A stretch of DNA of 64,000 nt from Entomomonas asaccharolytica (GTDB lineage Bacteria > Pseudomonadota > Gammaproteobacteria > Pseudomonadales > Pseudomonadaceae), in assembly GCF_016653615.1 (NCBI RefSeq), contig NZ_CP067393.1, positions 2,867,673-2,931,672 of the forward strand, given 5' to 3'. Each line of letters begins with the position of its first letter. Position 1 is the first letter of the stretch. The notes below the pieces were generated by a model. The model had not been told where the DNA came from, made no database searches, and was given only the letters and a program-made list of their open reading frames with translations. The translations under genes were made by a program, and so were the position numbers. Of this stretch, positions 42,701-50,888 are shown piece after piece.

Positions 42701-43299
42701 CTGGCTATAGAGCCCATCCATTATCAACAGATACAGAAGATAGAATCTATTCTCTACGTCTTCCAAAACTAGTTGATACACCAACAAGTGCAGTGATTAC
42801 AGAAGATGATTTGGCTGTTACTTCATTAGATGGCCAAACATTAACAGGAGATCAAAATAAACTAAACAATGGTTTTGTTATTCGACTAGGCACAGCTACT
42901 AACTCAGCTGGAGAAAAAGTTGTTTCTGCCGCATATGCTGACTTTGGACGTATAGTATTTAATACCTATACTCCTACTAAAACAGTGACTAAAAACTGTG
43001 TTCCAGGTTCTGGTACACAGAGAACTTACAACTTTGACACATCAACAGGCATATCTTTACTAACAACTGCCTATTTAGAAACCAGTATTTCTACGTTGCC
43101 TCCTGATGTCGCTGCTTATTGTAATGGTAGTTTCTGTACCATCGCTCCTGGACTAGGAATGTTAGCTGAAGATAATCCTTTACCAAAAGGAAAAGATTCT
43201 AAGGATCCCTTTGTTACTGAGACTGGCCTTGATGGTAAGGGTAGACTATGGCAGAGAGTAAGTTGGACAGATAACTTTAGCCTCGACATTACACCTTAA
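39751..43299 (+). CDS. pilY1: PilY1-type type IV pilus tip protein
   Basis: A 1182-residue exported protein. Signal peptide about 1-23. An N-terminal von Willebrand A domain begins with the MIDAS motif DISGS at 46-50, with LVLMTDGAANIS further on. The C-terminal half is the PilY1 beta-propeller (NDGFIRGFDVTSGQALFEYMP, VVSGRGGPYLYALD), with an EF-hand-like calcium loop DKNLDGFINNGE near 770-781. PilY1 primes pilus assembly, acts as tip adhesin and mechanosensor in Pseudomonas. It is usually encoded with minor pilins fimT-pilVWX and pilE; here it stands alone with its own promoter and terminator. Confidence 0.9.
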   Translation: MDRYHIKALLACSLITCSTISYADDSEIFFSKDLSATKPNIIFLLDISGSMAGNRLEMLKESMESILTSKDVKDVRVGIMSFATSFYQNHKVVDIDEVVPSKDVAIRTPSSANPGYTLLTQPIMNGYDNLYQPTNTTTSPTQWGLKNSFTGGTVLSASAIINNSILGYRFNNILIKNATTAGIAPTVAIKKAEIKFYKSISSLALNVSISMDPEIDAPPFRTFANYLGKRKAAADTPITCTTSTGLYVSCDVTDLVRKKISDPAWQDGNAIAFYFSSYSTSVTKYLNATTSPDFRANQATLLEIEVDNSLVADNRKTYRDELLYTSFSLFTTGSTAIVGSMLNVAKYVSNVNKSYSTSTKGPYHDKTWGESPLQEGCQLTHLVLMTDGAANISASTNVGWYMTGASNSCPVFNDSEGSTSNEPSGTSSYEKCGRALASWMARQSQSDFEGGNFIRTHAIGFTLSPTSVAQKFVDDLAAYGMGKSYNASNAVELADAFKDIVAGALLVDSPSASGQVTLSPETKYIQRNEVYYALYKSENYDYWPGNMKSFQMKYIETTLTNGELGQRAVLYDSKDVSALNADGTIKNTASSRWSTADGGNVTQGGVVAQLKSPALRNVFTISGNAVEDLKASASLTNADLNLSGDNQDNVRMGLLDFIRGYEYKAGGGTVENIKKIGDSAKSGVTLASYSCASGEDIIECDFADLNQVALLAGNDGFIRGFDVTSGQALFEYMPKEMLPIIQHLEARKTLSINEVRNYGMDGNIVVYHDDKNLDGFINNGEDAFAYVVSGRGGPYLYALDITNKNAPKLAWMITNKTNGFSKLGDTWSAPVVGKIDIDGTVTPVLIFGGGYDRSQDENPLRHTDTVGNALYIVHAKTGALIWSTSTNMNYSIPSPVAVVTETVDTIDLISDIFFGDMGGQLWRFKVNNGRPVSTLITSGGGDNGIVAKFAADTLKDSRRLYYPPVISGFSSETLKNTISVSIGSGYRAHPLSTDTEDRIYSLRLPKLVDTPTSAVITEDDLAVTSLDGQTLTGDQNKLNNGFVIRLGTATNSAGEKVVSAAYADFGRIVFNTYTPTKTVTKNCVPGSGTQRTYNFDTSTGISLLTTAYLETSISTLPPDVAAYCNGSFCTIAPGLGMLAEDNPLPKGKDSKDPFVTETGLDGKGRLWQRVSWTDNFSLDITP

Positions 43300-43327
43300 C
43301 TAGTTGATTTATAAAAGAAGCCCATTG

Positions 43328-43376
43328 CCTGAGTACTTCATCCTCACTACCAAAAAGTACTCAGGACTTTTTAATT
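43328..43376. terminator. Terminator between pilY1 and the GNAT gene
   Basis: CCTGAGTACTT (43328-43338) and AAGTACTCAGG (43355-43365) form an 11-bp stem with a 16-base loop, followed on the plus strand by ACTTTTTTAATT. It ends pilY1 transcription. Confidence 0.85.
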
Positions 43377-43382
43377 AAACGC

Positions 43383-43868
43383 TTAGCTCACCAATTTTCT
43401 TAAAGCACTTTCAGTTAATCTATAAACTGTCCACTCATCTTGTGGTTTTGCGCCCAACGACTCATAGAACTCAATTGCAGGTGTATTCCAATCAAGCACA
43501 CTCCATTCAAAACGACCACATCCCTCCTCTACAGCCATTTTAGCTAAATGTAGTAACAACAGTTTACCAACTCCTTTGCCTCTTTCACTTGCTGCTACAT
43601 ATAAATCTTCTAAATAGAGCCCTTTCTTGGCCAACCATGTTGAATAATTATAAAAATAAATAGCATAAGCAATAATTTTACCCTGCTCATTTTCACAAAC
43701 AAATGCTTTAGCGGTTGAATCTTCAGAAAATAAAGATGACTTAATCGTTTCCTCTGTCGCTAACACTTCATGCTCTGCCTTTTCATAAATAGCTAACTCT
43801 GTTATTAGCGATAAAATAGTTGCTGCATCACTAGGCTTGGCATTCCTTATAATCAGTTCACTAGCCAC
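43383..43868 (-). CDS. GNAT N-acetyltransferase, diamine/thialysine acetyltransferase-like
   Basis: A 161-residue GCN5-related acetyltransferase. The acetyl-CoA motif is in YVAASERGKGVGKLLLLHLA, and GRFEWSVLDWNTPAIEFYESLGA is typical of the spermidine/spermine and thialysine acetyltransferase (SSAT2-like) branch. The likely substrate is a polyamine or a small amine, which is inference from resemblance. It is monocistronic and converges with pilY1. Confidence 0.85.
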   Translation of the reverse strand: MASELIIRNAKPSDAATILSLITELAIYEKAEHEVLATEETIKSSLFSEDSTAKAFVCENEQGKIIAYAIYFYNYSTWLAKKGLYLEDLYVAASERGKGVGKLLLLHLAKMAVEEGCGRFEWSVLDWNTPAIEFYESLGAKPQDEWTVYRLTESALRKLVS

Positions 43869-44018
43869 ATCAAATCACTCCTAATTTCTATGAAAAAATA
43901 TTATTATAACAATAAAAATACATACTAAGCTGTTTTGACCTATTGTAGAATAGAGCAGTTAAAGTAACCTTCCTATAATCAAAATCTTTTTAATAACAAC
44001 TGTATAGTTACCTATGAT

Positions 44019-45362
44019 ATGACTAATAACCCCCTTTATACATTTCCTGCTATTTATTTAGCTACTATCTTAATGCTAGCAGGCTCTGGTCTTTTTACTA
44101 CCTATTTAGGGTTAAGGCTTACTTCAGAGGGTGTTAGTGAAATGCTCATTGGCAGCTTAACCACTGCTTTTTATGCAGGCTTGGTGGTAGGTGCTAAAAT
44201 AGGGCACCGACTTATCGCTAGTTTTGGGCATATCCGTTCCTATGTTGCCTGTGCAGGTTTGGCAACGATAGCTACCTTAGCGTATGTATTAATTGAAAAT
44301 ATTGCCGTGTGGGTAGCATTACGTTTTGTTATTGGTATCGTAATGATGAACCAATATATGGTGTTAGAAAGTTGGCTTAATGAACAAGCTGAAGAAAACC
44401 AACGGGGTATTGCTTTTGCTGGCTATATGATTGCCACCGATCTAGGTCTAATGTTAGGGCAGGCTTATCTACATCAATTTCCTGCGTTAGATTTTAGACC
44501 GCTTATTATGATTGCCATGTTATTTGCAGCCTGTTTAATCCCCATCGCAATGACGCGCCGTGTTCACCCTGCAAAACTAACTGCTGCTCCATTAGAAATT
44601 AGTTTTTTCTGGCAGAAAGTGCCGCAAGCACTTATTATGATTTTTTTAGTAGGCATTATGGTAGGTTCTTTCTATGGTTTAGCTGCTGTTTATGCTAAAA
44701 AAAGCGGACTAGATACATCTAATGCCAGTTTGTTTGTAATGGTTTGCATTGGTGCAGGATTCTTAGCACAATGGCCTATTGGTTGGTTATCAGACCATTT
44801 TAATCGTGCCAAATTGATTCGTATTAATGCTGTACTTTTTGCAATTTCTACCATTCCGCTATGGGGTTTTATAGAACTTCCTACCCTATTAATGATGGCC
44901 TGTGGCTTTATTGGTGGTATCTTTTTATTCACCTTTTATCCATTAGCGATTGCTTTTGCTAATGATAATGTTGAGCAATCAAAACGTGTCGCGTTAAGCG
45001 CTCTGCTATTATCAGCTTATGGTATAGGGGCTAGCATAGGTCCCATTCTTATCGGCACTCTGATGGAATACTTTAAACCTAGCGCCTACTATATTGCTAG
45101 CTCTATTGCAGCATTACTTATAGCAATATGGGTGAAACCGAATAAAGTTAAATATGTGGAAGATGGCCCATTACAGCATGTTGTTGTAACAACCACCGTT
45201 TCTACAGTAGGTGCTACACTTGATCCACGTATTGATGAAATTCCAGAGGAGTTAATTGTTGAAGCACCTCCTACCATTGGTAGATCAGATGATATAATCA
45301 GTGAAGATGAGGAAACTACCGAAACAGATCAACATCCAACTCCACCCTCTGAGGTAAAATGA
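44019..45362 (+). CDS. MFS transporter, YcaD-like
   Basis: A 447-residue major facilitator with about twelve membrane helices, starting MTNNPLYTFPAIYLATILML. The helix 2-3 loop GAKIGHRLIASFGHIRSYV and the mid-protein helix-rich pattern fit the YcaD/UPF0226 branch of unknown substrate. A hydrophilic acidic tail of about 55 residues (SEDEETTETDQHP) is unusual. It opens a run of four same-strand genes (ykgJ-like, glycerate kinase, uvrC) with gaps of 12, 18 and 3 bases, so co-transcription is likely. Confidence 0.85.
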   Translation: MTNNPLYTFPAIYLATILMLAGSGLFTTYLGLRLTSEGVSEMLIGSLTTAFYAGLVVGAKIGHRLIASFGHIRSYVACAGLATIATLAYVLIENIAVWVALRFVIGIVMMNQYMVLESWLNEQAEENQRGIAFAGYMIATDLGLMLGQAYLHQFPALDFRPLIMIAMLFAACLIPIAMTRRVHPAKLTAAPLEISFFWQKVPQALIMIFLVGIMVGSFYGLAAVYAKKSGLDTSNASLFVMVCIGAGFLAQWPIGWLSDHFNRAKLIRINAVLFAISTIPLWGFIELPTLLMMACGFIGGIFLFTFYPLAIAFANDNVEQSKRVALSALLLSAYGIGASIGPILIGTLMEYFKPSAYYIASSIAALLIAIWVKPNKVKYVEDGPLQHVVVTTTVSTVGATLDPRIDEIPEELIVEAPPTIGRSDDIISEDEETTETDQHPTPPSEVK

Positions 45363-45374
45363 TAAATAACACTT

Positions 45375-45773
45375 ATGAGTTATAATTTAATAAGTGCCGC
45401 TGATCCTGATAGATTAGAAACATGGATAAAATATCGCAAAGGACTTTGTCAAAGTTGTATAGCAAGTTGTTGTCAACTTCCTGTTGAGGTTAAATTAGAT
45501 GATTTGATTCGACTAGAAATAGTTGATGAATTTGAGCGAGAAGAACCGCTAAAAAATATTGCTAAGCATTTAAAAAAACAAGGAATTGTGGAACACTTCA
45601 ATCATAAAAAGGAACTTTTTACGTTAAGCAGAATGGCGAATAATGACTGCTATTTTTTAGATAAAAAAACAAGGCTCTGTACGGTTTATGAAAAACGACC
45701 TAATACTTGCAGAAATCATCCACAAATAGGACCTAAAGCCAATTATTGCGCCTACCGCCCTAAACAATCTTAA
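45375..45773 (+). CDS. YkgJ-type cysteine cluster protein
   Basis: A 132-residue cytosolic protein with the cysteine cluster C25, C28, C32, C33 (LCQSCIASCC) and a second group in CYFLDKKTRLCTVYEKRPNTC and NYC. This CxxCxxxCC plus RPxxCR arrangement defines the YkgJ/CxxCxxCC family, thought to bind zinc or an iron-sulfur cluster; no reaction is established. It lies between the MFS gene and glycerate kinase and is probably co-transcribed with both. Confidence 0.85.
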   Translation: MSYNLISAADPDRLETWIKYRKGLCQSCIASCCQLPVEVKLDDLIRLEIVDEFEREEPLKNIAKHLKKQGIVEHFNHKKELFTLSRMANNDCYFLDKKTRLCTVYEKRPNTCRNHPQIGPKANYCAYRPKQS

Positions 45774-45791
45774 TAAATTATATGGTGTATT

Positions 45792-46931
45792 ATGAAAGTT
45801 GTTATTGCTCCAGATTCATTTAAAGAATGCTTAGCAGCCAGTGATGTAGCCACAGCTATTGCTAAAGGTTGGAAAGATATTTTTCCTAATGATGAGGTAA
45901 TTTGCCATCCAATGGCTGATGGTGGGGAAGGTTCTATCAATGCTATTTTACATGTTTTAAAAGGTAATTTCTGTATTGATGAGGTGAATGATCCATTAGG
46001 TCGCCCTATAAAAGCAAACTGGGCGTGGTTTCCGCAAAATAAAGTAGCCATTATAGAAATGGCAGAAGCCAGTGGCTTACAATGTCTAGCTCCAAACGAA
46101 CGCAACCCAATGATAGCCTCTAGTTATGGTACTGGGCAACTAATTCTAAAAGCCCTTGATAAAGGTGCAAGAGTTATTATCCTTACCATAGGCGGTAGTG
46201 GTACGAACGATGCTGGTGCAGGTATGATGACAGCACTAGGCTTAAAATTATTAAATGCAAATGGCCAGCCTATCTCAATGGGTGGCGCGGCATTAAGCCA
46301 AGTAGCAACTATTGATGATACATTATTACACCCTAAAGTTACTCAAACAAAATTTATGGTCGCTTCTGATGTAAACAATCCGCTTTGTGGCAAAAAAGGT
46401 GCTTCTGTTATATTTGGACCACAAAAAGGAGCGTCAGAACAACAAGTCGCCCTCTTAGATGCTGCATTAGGCCATTTTGCTACAATATGTCAAAATAAAT
46501 ATTTCCGTGATGAGCGAAGTTTTGCAGGTGCAGGTGCTGCTGGTGGGCTTGGTTTTGCAGCAAAACTATTCTTAAATGCTGATTTTAAACCAGGTGTTGA
46601 ATTGATAGCGCAAATCACCCAATTAGAGAAAAATATGCGAAATGCTGATTTGGTTATCACAGGCGAAGGTCAAATTGACAAACAATCAGTCATGGGTAAA
46701 ACGCCTATAGGTGTTGCTAAACTGGCTAAAAAACAAAATATTCCTGTTATCGCTATCGCAGGAACACTGGGGAAAGAATATGAAGTTGTCTATCAAGAGG
46801 GAATTGATGCTGCCTTTAGCCTGATAGGTGCTCCCATGTCTTTAGCAGAGGCTAAATTTGAAGCTAATAATCTACTTATGAAACGCGCTAGTGATATTGC
46901 TCGACTCTGGCATACAGCAAGACAACTGTAA
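45792..46931 (+). CDS. Glycerate 2-kinase (GarK/GlxK type)
   Basis: A 379-residue glycerate kinase of family 1, phosphorylating D-glycerate to 2-phosphoglycerate. Conserved segments: MKVVIAPDSFKECLAASDVA, MADGGEGSI, ILTIGGSGTNDAGAGMMTALG, VITGEGQIDKQSVMGKTPIGV. It links glyoxylate or tartronate breakdown to glycolysis, but no tartronate semialdehyde reductase gene is adjacent. The symbol is left blank because garK and glxK cannot be told apart by eye. uvrC begins 3 bases after its stop codon. Confidence 0.92.
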   Translation: MKVVIAPDSFKECLAASDVATAIAKGWKDIFPNDEVICHPMADGGEGSINAILHVLKGNFCIDEVNDPLGRPIKANWAWFPQNKVAIIEMAEASGLQCLAPNERNPMIASSYGTGQLILKALDKGARVIILTIGGSGTNDAGAGMMTALGLKLLNANGQPISMGGAALSQVATIDDTLLHPKVTQTKFMVASDVNNPLCGKKGASVIFGPQKGASEQQVALLDAALGHFATICQNKYFRDERSFAGAGAAGGLGFAAKLFLNADFKPGVELIAQITQLEKNMRNADLVITGEGQIDKQSVMGKTPIGVAKLAKKQNIPVIAIAGTLGKEYEVVYQEGIDAAFSLIGAPMSLAEAKFEANNLLMKRASDIARLWHTARQL

Positions 46932-46934
46932 TCT

Positions 46935-48758
46935 ATGTCTGAAATATTTGATGCAAAAGCTTTTTTAAGCACCTGTAGTGTTCATCCTGGTGTCTATCGT
47001 ATGTTCGATAGTCAGGATGATTTGCTTTATGTAGGAAAAGCAAAAAACTTAAAAAAACGCCTTATTAGTTATTTTCGAAAAACTGGCTTAGCACCAAAAA
47101 CAGCAGCTTTAGTCAGTAAAATTGCTCGTATCGAAATCACTATTACAGCTAATGAAACTGAAGCATTATTGCTTGAACAAACGCTGATTAAAGAATATCG
47201 ACCACCTTACAATATATTACTTAGAGACGATAAATCTTACCCTTATGTATTTCTATCTACCGAGGATGAATTTCCCAGATTTAGTATTCACCGTGGTAAT
47301 AAAAGACAAAAAGGTCGTTATTTTGGCCCCTACCCTAGTGTTGGCGCCATACGGGAAAGTTTAAACTTATTACAAAAAACATTTAAAGTAAGACAATGTG
47401 AAAACAGCTATTTTAAAAATCGTACACGCCCTTGTTTGCAATATCAAATTAAACGTTGCAAAGCTCCCTGTGTCAACTTAGTAAGCCAGCAAGAATATAG
47501 TGAAGATGTAAGGCTTTCTACCTTATTTTTGGAAGGCCGCAATCAAGAGTTAACACAAGAACTCACTGAACGAATGGAACACGCTGCCAATAGTTTAAAC
47601 TTTGAAATGGCGGCAGAGCTACGTGACCAAATATCACTTATACGACGCGTACAAGATCAGCAAAGTATGGAAGGTGGCACAGGTAACGTAGACATTATTG
47701 CAGCAACGGTTAATCCTGGTGGTGCTTGTGTTAGTTTAATGACTGTACGCAATGGACGTGTGTTAGGTAGCAAAAATTTCTTTCCTCAAGTTTCGATAGA
47801 AGAAGATACTCAAACAGTACTTTATGCTTTTATTAGTCAATATTATTTAGGTAATCCTGATCGTGATTTTCCAAATGAACTTATTGTTAATGCATTACAT
47901 GATGATTTCCCGCTATTAATAGGGGCTATTGCCCAGAAAACAAACCATGAGTTAATCATTAGCCAACGTGTCAGAGGCACTAGAGCAAAATGGCAGCAAT
48001 TAGCTATTACCAATGCTACACAAGCACTCACTGCACGTTTAACTAATCGTTTACATATGGCTGCTCGTTTTGAAGCACTAGCTGAATCATTACAACTAAG
48101 TGAAATACCTGAACGCTTGGAATGTTTTGATATTAGCCATTCTAGTGGTGAAGCTACGGTTGCTTCTTGTGTGGTATTTGGCCAAGAAGGCGCTATTAAA
48201 TCTGATTATCGTCGTTTTAATATTGAAGGTATCACAGCAGGTGATGACTATGCTGCTATGCACCAAGCACTTACTAGACGCTTTAAACGTGCCAAAGAAG
48301 GCGAAGGCAAACTACCTGATATTTTATTAATCGATGGTGGTAAAGGCCAACTAAGTATGGCTCAACAAGTGATGCAGGAGTTACAACTCAATCTAACGCT
48401 ACTGGGTGTTGCGAAAGGTGTTACCCGAAAACCGGGATTAGAAACGCTCTATTTAAACGATGCTGAGCATGAGTTTACTTTACCCACTCACTCCCCTGCA
48501 CTTCATCTTATACAACAAATTAGAGATGAATCTCATCGCTTTGCTATTACAGGCCACCGTAATCGTCGTGATAAAGCACGTCGTACTTCTAAATTAGAAG
48601 GAATTGCAGGCATAGGCGCTAAGCGACGTAGAGACTTATTAAAGCACTTTGGCGGATTACAAGAGATTAGTCGAGCTAGTCTTGATGAAATCGCCAAAGT
48701 ACCTGGTATTAGTCGTAAATTAGCAGAACAGATTTATGATGCCTTACATAGCCAATAA
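46935..48758 (+). CDS. uvrC: Excinuclease ABC subunit UvrC
   Basis: UvrC makes both incisions in nucleotide excision repair. The 607-residue protein has the N-terminal GIY-YIG nuclease (PGVYRMF with [14 protein letters not shown]), a central UVR domain ([18 protein letters not shown]), the RNase H-like nuclease ([31 protein letters not shown]) and C-terminal helix-hairpin-helix motifs ([18 protein letters not shown]). No Shine-Dalgarno is clear, and translation may be coupled to the glycerate kinase gene. In most gammaproteobacteria uvrC lies beside gacA/uvrY and pgsA; that context is lost here. Confidence 0.97.
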   Translation: MSEIFDAKAFLSTCSVHPGVYRMFDSQDDLLYVGKAKNLKKRLISYFRKTGLAPKTAALVSKIARIEITITANETEALLLEQTLIKEYRPPYNILLRDDKSYPYVFLSTEDEFPRFSIHRGNKRQKGRYFGPYPSVGAIRESLNLLQKTFKVRQCENSYFKNRTRPCLQYQIKRCKAPCVNLVSQQEYSEDVRLSTLFLEGRNQELTQELTERMEHAANSLNFEMAAELRDQISLIRRVQDQQSMEGGTGNVDIIAATVNPGGACVSLMTVRNGRVLGSKNFFPQVSIEEDTQTVLYAFISQYYLGNPDRDFPNELIVNALHDDFPLLIGAIAQKTNHELIISQRVRGTRAKWQQLAITNATQALTARLTNRLHMAARFEALAESLQLSEIPERLECFDISHSSGEATVASCVVFGQEGAIKSDYRRFNIEGITAGDDYAAMHQALTRRFKRAKEGEGKLPDILLIDGGKGQLSMAQQVMQELQLNLTLLGVAKGVTRKPGLETLYLNDAEHEFTLPTHSPALHLIQQIRDESHRFAITGHRNRRDKARRTSKLEGIAGIGAKRRRDLLKHFGGLQEISRASLDEIAKVPGISRKLAEQIYDALHSQ

Positions 48759-48781
48759 CCTTAGCAGCTACGTCTTACTCT

Positions 48782-48885
48782 ATAGCTGTTGATGTATAAT
48801 TTTAGACGAGGCAAATGACTGAAGACAGTACAACTAGTACCACAAAGTCATTTAACGCAGTATAAAAATACAGAACAATAGCTAT
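48782..48885 (+). mobile_element. 104-bp inverted-repeat element, copy B (MITE-like)
   Basis: This is the same length as copy A at 34607-34710 and aligns without gaps at about 78% identity. The right end is the reverse complement of ATAGCTATTGTTCTGTAT; the left end is ATAGCTGTTGATGTATAA. Inner arms TGACT and AGTCA can also pair. The right end overlaps the stop codon of prfH on the minus strand, just as copy A overlaps the creC stop. Confidence 0.7.
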
Positions 48886-49490
48886 ATAAAATCTATTCCT
48901 TTAAAAATACGCTTAGCATTTCCTCGTTCAATATGATGATGAAATAAACGCCGTTCTGCTTTATGCTCTCCTTCTATCAACTGCTTTTTCTTAGCTAATT
49001 TTTGGCTTATCAACAATAACGCCAAACGTTTATTAGCATGTTGGCTACGTTCACTTTGTACCTTAACCGTAATCCCTGTAGCTAGATGCGTGGCTCTTAC
49101 CGCTGAATCGGTTTTATTAACATGCTGACCGCCTGCTCCTGATGCACGCATTGTTTCAAACTTGATTTCACCATCACTCGCCACATGTGGAGTATTAAAA
49201 CAGGCGACACCAATAAACCAATTTTTACGACCATGATTAGGGCGATATGGGCTTTGACAAATCCACTGAATTGAGCCTACCCATTGCTCTGCAATAAACT
49301 GCTCTTGCTCACCGTCCAAAGTAACCAATACAGAACGTAATGTATTAGCATTGCGTCCTTTTTCCTGTTCGATAATAGTTAACTTAACCTTAGCTTGCTC
49401 TGCTTCTTTATGCAGCTTTTGTAATGCTTTAGCGACTGCTAAACAACATTCTTCAGGTCCTTGTGCAGAAGATAATTGAAGTAATAACAT
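48882..49490 (-). CDS. prfH: Peptide chain release factor H
   Basis: PrfH is a release-factor paralogue that acts on ribosomes whose 16S rRNA has been cut in the decoding centre, freeing the nascent chain so that RtcB2 can reseal the RNA. The 202-residue protein has the catalytic GGQ at 120-122 within [19 protein letters not shown] and lacks the codon-reading domain of RF1/RF2. Its ATG overlaps the rtcB2 stop by one base (TAATG), indicating coupled translation. The stop codon lies inside repeat element copy B. Confidence 0.92.
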   Translation of the reverse strand: MLLLQLSSAQGPEECCLAVAKALQKLHKEAEQAKVKLTIIEQEKGRNANTLRSVLVTLDGEQEQFIAEQWVGSIQWICQSPYRPNHGRKNWFIGVACFNTPHVASDGEIKFETMRASGAGGQHVNKTDSAVRATHLATGITVKVQSERSQHANKRLALLLISQKLAKKKQLIEGEHKAERRLFHHHIERGNAKRIFKGIDFI

Positions 49491-50620
49491 TAATTATCCT
49501 CCTTCTGCGTTTTGTATGTCAGTACTGGTTTAAAACGTGCAACTAATTTAATAAGCCCTGCACCTAGCATCGCTTCAATCACTGTATCAATTGATTTATA
49601 AGCTTGTGGTGCTTCCTCATAAAGTAATTCACGATTACAGCAAACCACTCGACTACCCAACTTCGTACGCGTTAATTGAGCAGCAGTATAACGCTTAGCT
49701 AACCGTCCTTTACATTCAGAACGCATCCATTTACGACCAGCGCCATGGGCTAATGACAGTAAACCCTTTTCTGTGTTAATTGGTTGTACTAGATAACTAT
49801 AATCACCTCGAGAACCAGGGATAACAACTAACCCTTTATCCGCAGGTGCTGCTCCTTTACGATGTAACCAACCTTGTTTGCCTGCAATGGTTTCTGGTGT
49901 AACTAAGTTATGGCTAATATCTACTAGTTTACGACCATTACTTCGTAAACGCTTTAATATACGTCTAGCAATCAGCTCTCTATTTTCAGTAGCGAAACGT
50001 AATGCATAGTTATGTTGTGCTAAATAATCAGTTGCTTCAACAGTATTCTCTAACAAACCGTTATGATTAAAACGTTCTACATGAATACGTAAAATATTTC
50101 CACCCAACCCTCTAGAACCGCTATGTACCAGTAACTGCAAATTCCTTTTATCTAGCTGCAATACGGTAGTTTTAGTTTCATCATAAATAGTGTCTAATTG
50201 CTGTAGCTCTGCAAAATGATTACCTGCACCAATAGTGCCAGGGGCATTAGTGGATAAAGATTCAGCCACATTTAAAAGCTGTTGCTTTTCCTCACTCACC
50301 ACTGGTGCATCAATACATCCTAACCGTTTCTCTAATTTATCTAAATTTAAACCTACTGTATTAATATTTGTTTGCCAAAGTGACATCCCACAACCAATAT
50401 CGCCACCCACTAATGCGGGATAAAAACACCCCACTGAAAAGAAAGCAGCACCAATCGGATAACCACGACCTGCGTGTAAATCTGGCATACCAATAACCTT
50501 CAGCATACCTGTTAATTTTGCTGTTGTTTGTAATTGTTGGATTGCATTTCCTTCAATCCATGTATCGTCTGAGGCGACTAAACTAACACCTTCAGACAAA
50601 GTACGAATAAAATTGCCCAT
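49490..50620 (-). CDS. rtcB2: RNA ligase RtcB2 (PrfH-associated)
   Basis: An RtcB-family 3'-phosphate RNA ligase, 376 residues, shorter than the roughly 408 residues of canonical RtcB. Metal-binding motifs DIGCGMS and [10 protein letters not shown] are present, as are [14 protein letters not shown] and [14 protein letters not shown], which holds the histidine that is guanylylated. Genes of this branch are linked to prfH and repair 16S rRNA cut by colicin E3-like ribotoxins (established for the family). The start is fixed by homology ([11 protein letters not shown]); a long structured leader with a short ORF lies upstream. No rtcA or rtcR is adjacent. Confidence 0.92.
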   Translation of the reverse strand: MGNFIRTLSEGVSLVASDDTWIEGNAIQQLQTTAKLTGMLKVIGMPDLHAGRGYPIGAAFFSVGCFYPALVGGDIGCGMSLWQTNINTVGLNLDKLEKRLGCIDAPVVSEEKQQLLNVAESLSTNAPGTIGAGNHFAELQQLDTIYDETKTTVLQLDKRNLQLLVHSGSRGLGGNILRIHVERFNHNGLLENTVEATDYLAQHNYALRFATENRELIARRILKRLRSNGRKLVDISHNLVTPETIAGKQGWLHRKGAAPADKGLVVIPGSRGDYSYLVQPINTEKGLLSLAHGAGRKWMRSECKGRLAKRYTAAQLTRTKLGSRVVCCNRELLYEEAPQAYKSIDTVIEAMLGAGLIKLVARFKPVLTYKTQKEDN

Positions 50621-50821
50621 AGACCAATTCCATTAATTATATATTTAAAAATTTTAGGCAATAGCAAACTCTATTCTTTATCGAATAGCACTATTACTCG
50701 TTTGTAGAATTGGCAGGCCTAAACCAAGGCAAAAAAGGTATTATTAACCTTGGAATGACCTGCAAAGGATAGTAGTAACAAGCATAATTAATCTCCTTTG
50801 CAGTAGTTGAATTGAAATTTT
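50621..50821 (-). promoter_or_regulatory. Structured leader of rtcB2-prfH with alternative stems
   Basis: On the minus strand, stem P1 pairs CTGCAAAGGA (50803-50794) with TCCTTTGCAG (50769-50760) and encloses the ribosome site and start codon of a 13-codon ORF. Stem P2 pairs GCAGG (50763-50759) with CCTGC (50717-50713) and CCAAGG (50753-50748) with CCTTGG (50728-50723). P1 and P2 both need 50760-50763, so they exclude each other. A weak AAGGT/ACCTT hairpin followed by TTTT lies within P2, and a further hairpin CTATTC/GAATAG lies at about 50668-50687. Confidence 0.55.
50744..50785 (-). CDS. Candidate 13-residue leader peptide of rtcB2
   Basis: ATG (50785-50783) to TAA encodes MLVTTILCRSFQG. 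AAAGGAG (50799-50793) lies exactly seven bases upstream, a near-ideal Shine-Dalgarno that is absent or weaker at most annotated genes here. The ribosome site is half of stem P1, and codons 6-9 are the other half, so translating the ORF must open P1. This arrangement is typical of leader ORFs that control a downstream gene through attenuation. The peptide itself matches nothing I know. Confidence 0.5.
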   Translation of the reverse strand: MLVTTILCRSFQG

Positions 50822-50827
50822 GTAGGC

Positions 50828-50856
50828 AATTTAAATTATCTTAAATCAACAGTCAA
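50828..50856 (-). promoter_or_regulatory. Candidate rtcB2 promoter
   Basis: TTGACT (minus strand, 50856-50851), 17 bases, TAAATT (50833-50828). It predicts a start near 50821, about 22 bases before the leader-ORF ribosome site. The spacing is ideal and the -35 good; the -10 matches four of six positions. Confidence 0.5.
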
Positions 50857-50888
50857 TTATTAAACTGTTTTTTTCATCATCAGTTCAT

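Noticed and set aside
50640..50880. tRNA-like or Y RNA-like molecule associated with RtcB
   Set aside because: The nested stems suggested a tRNA-like RNA, but no T-arm GGTTCGANTCC, no CCA and no cloverleaf can be drawn.
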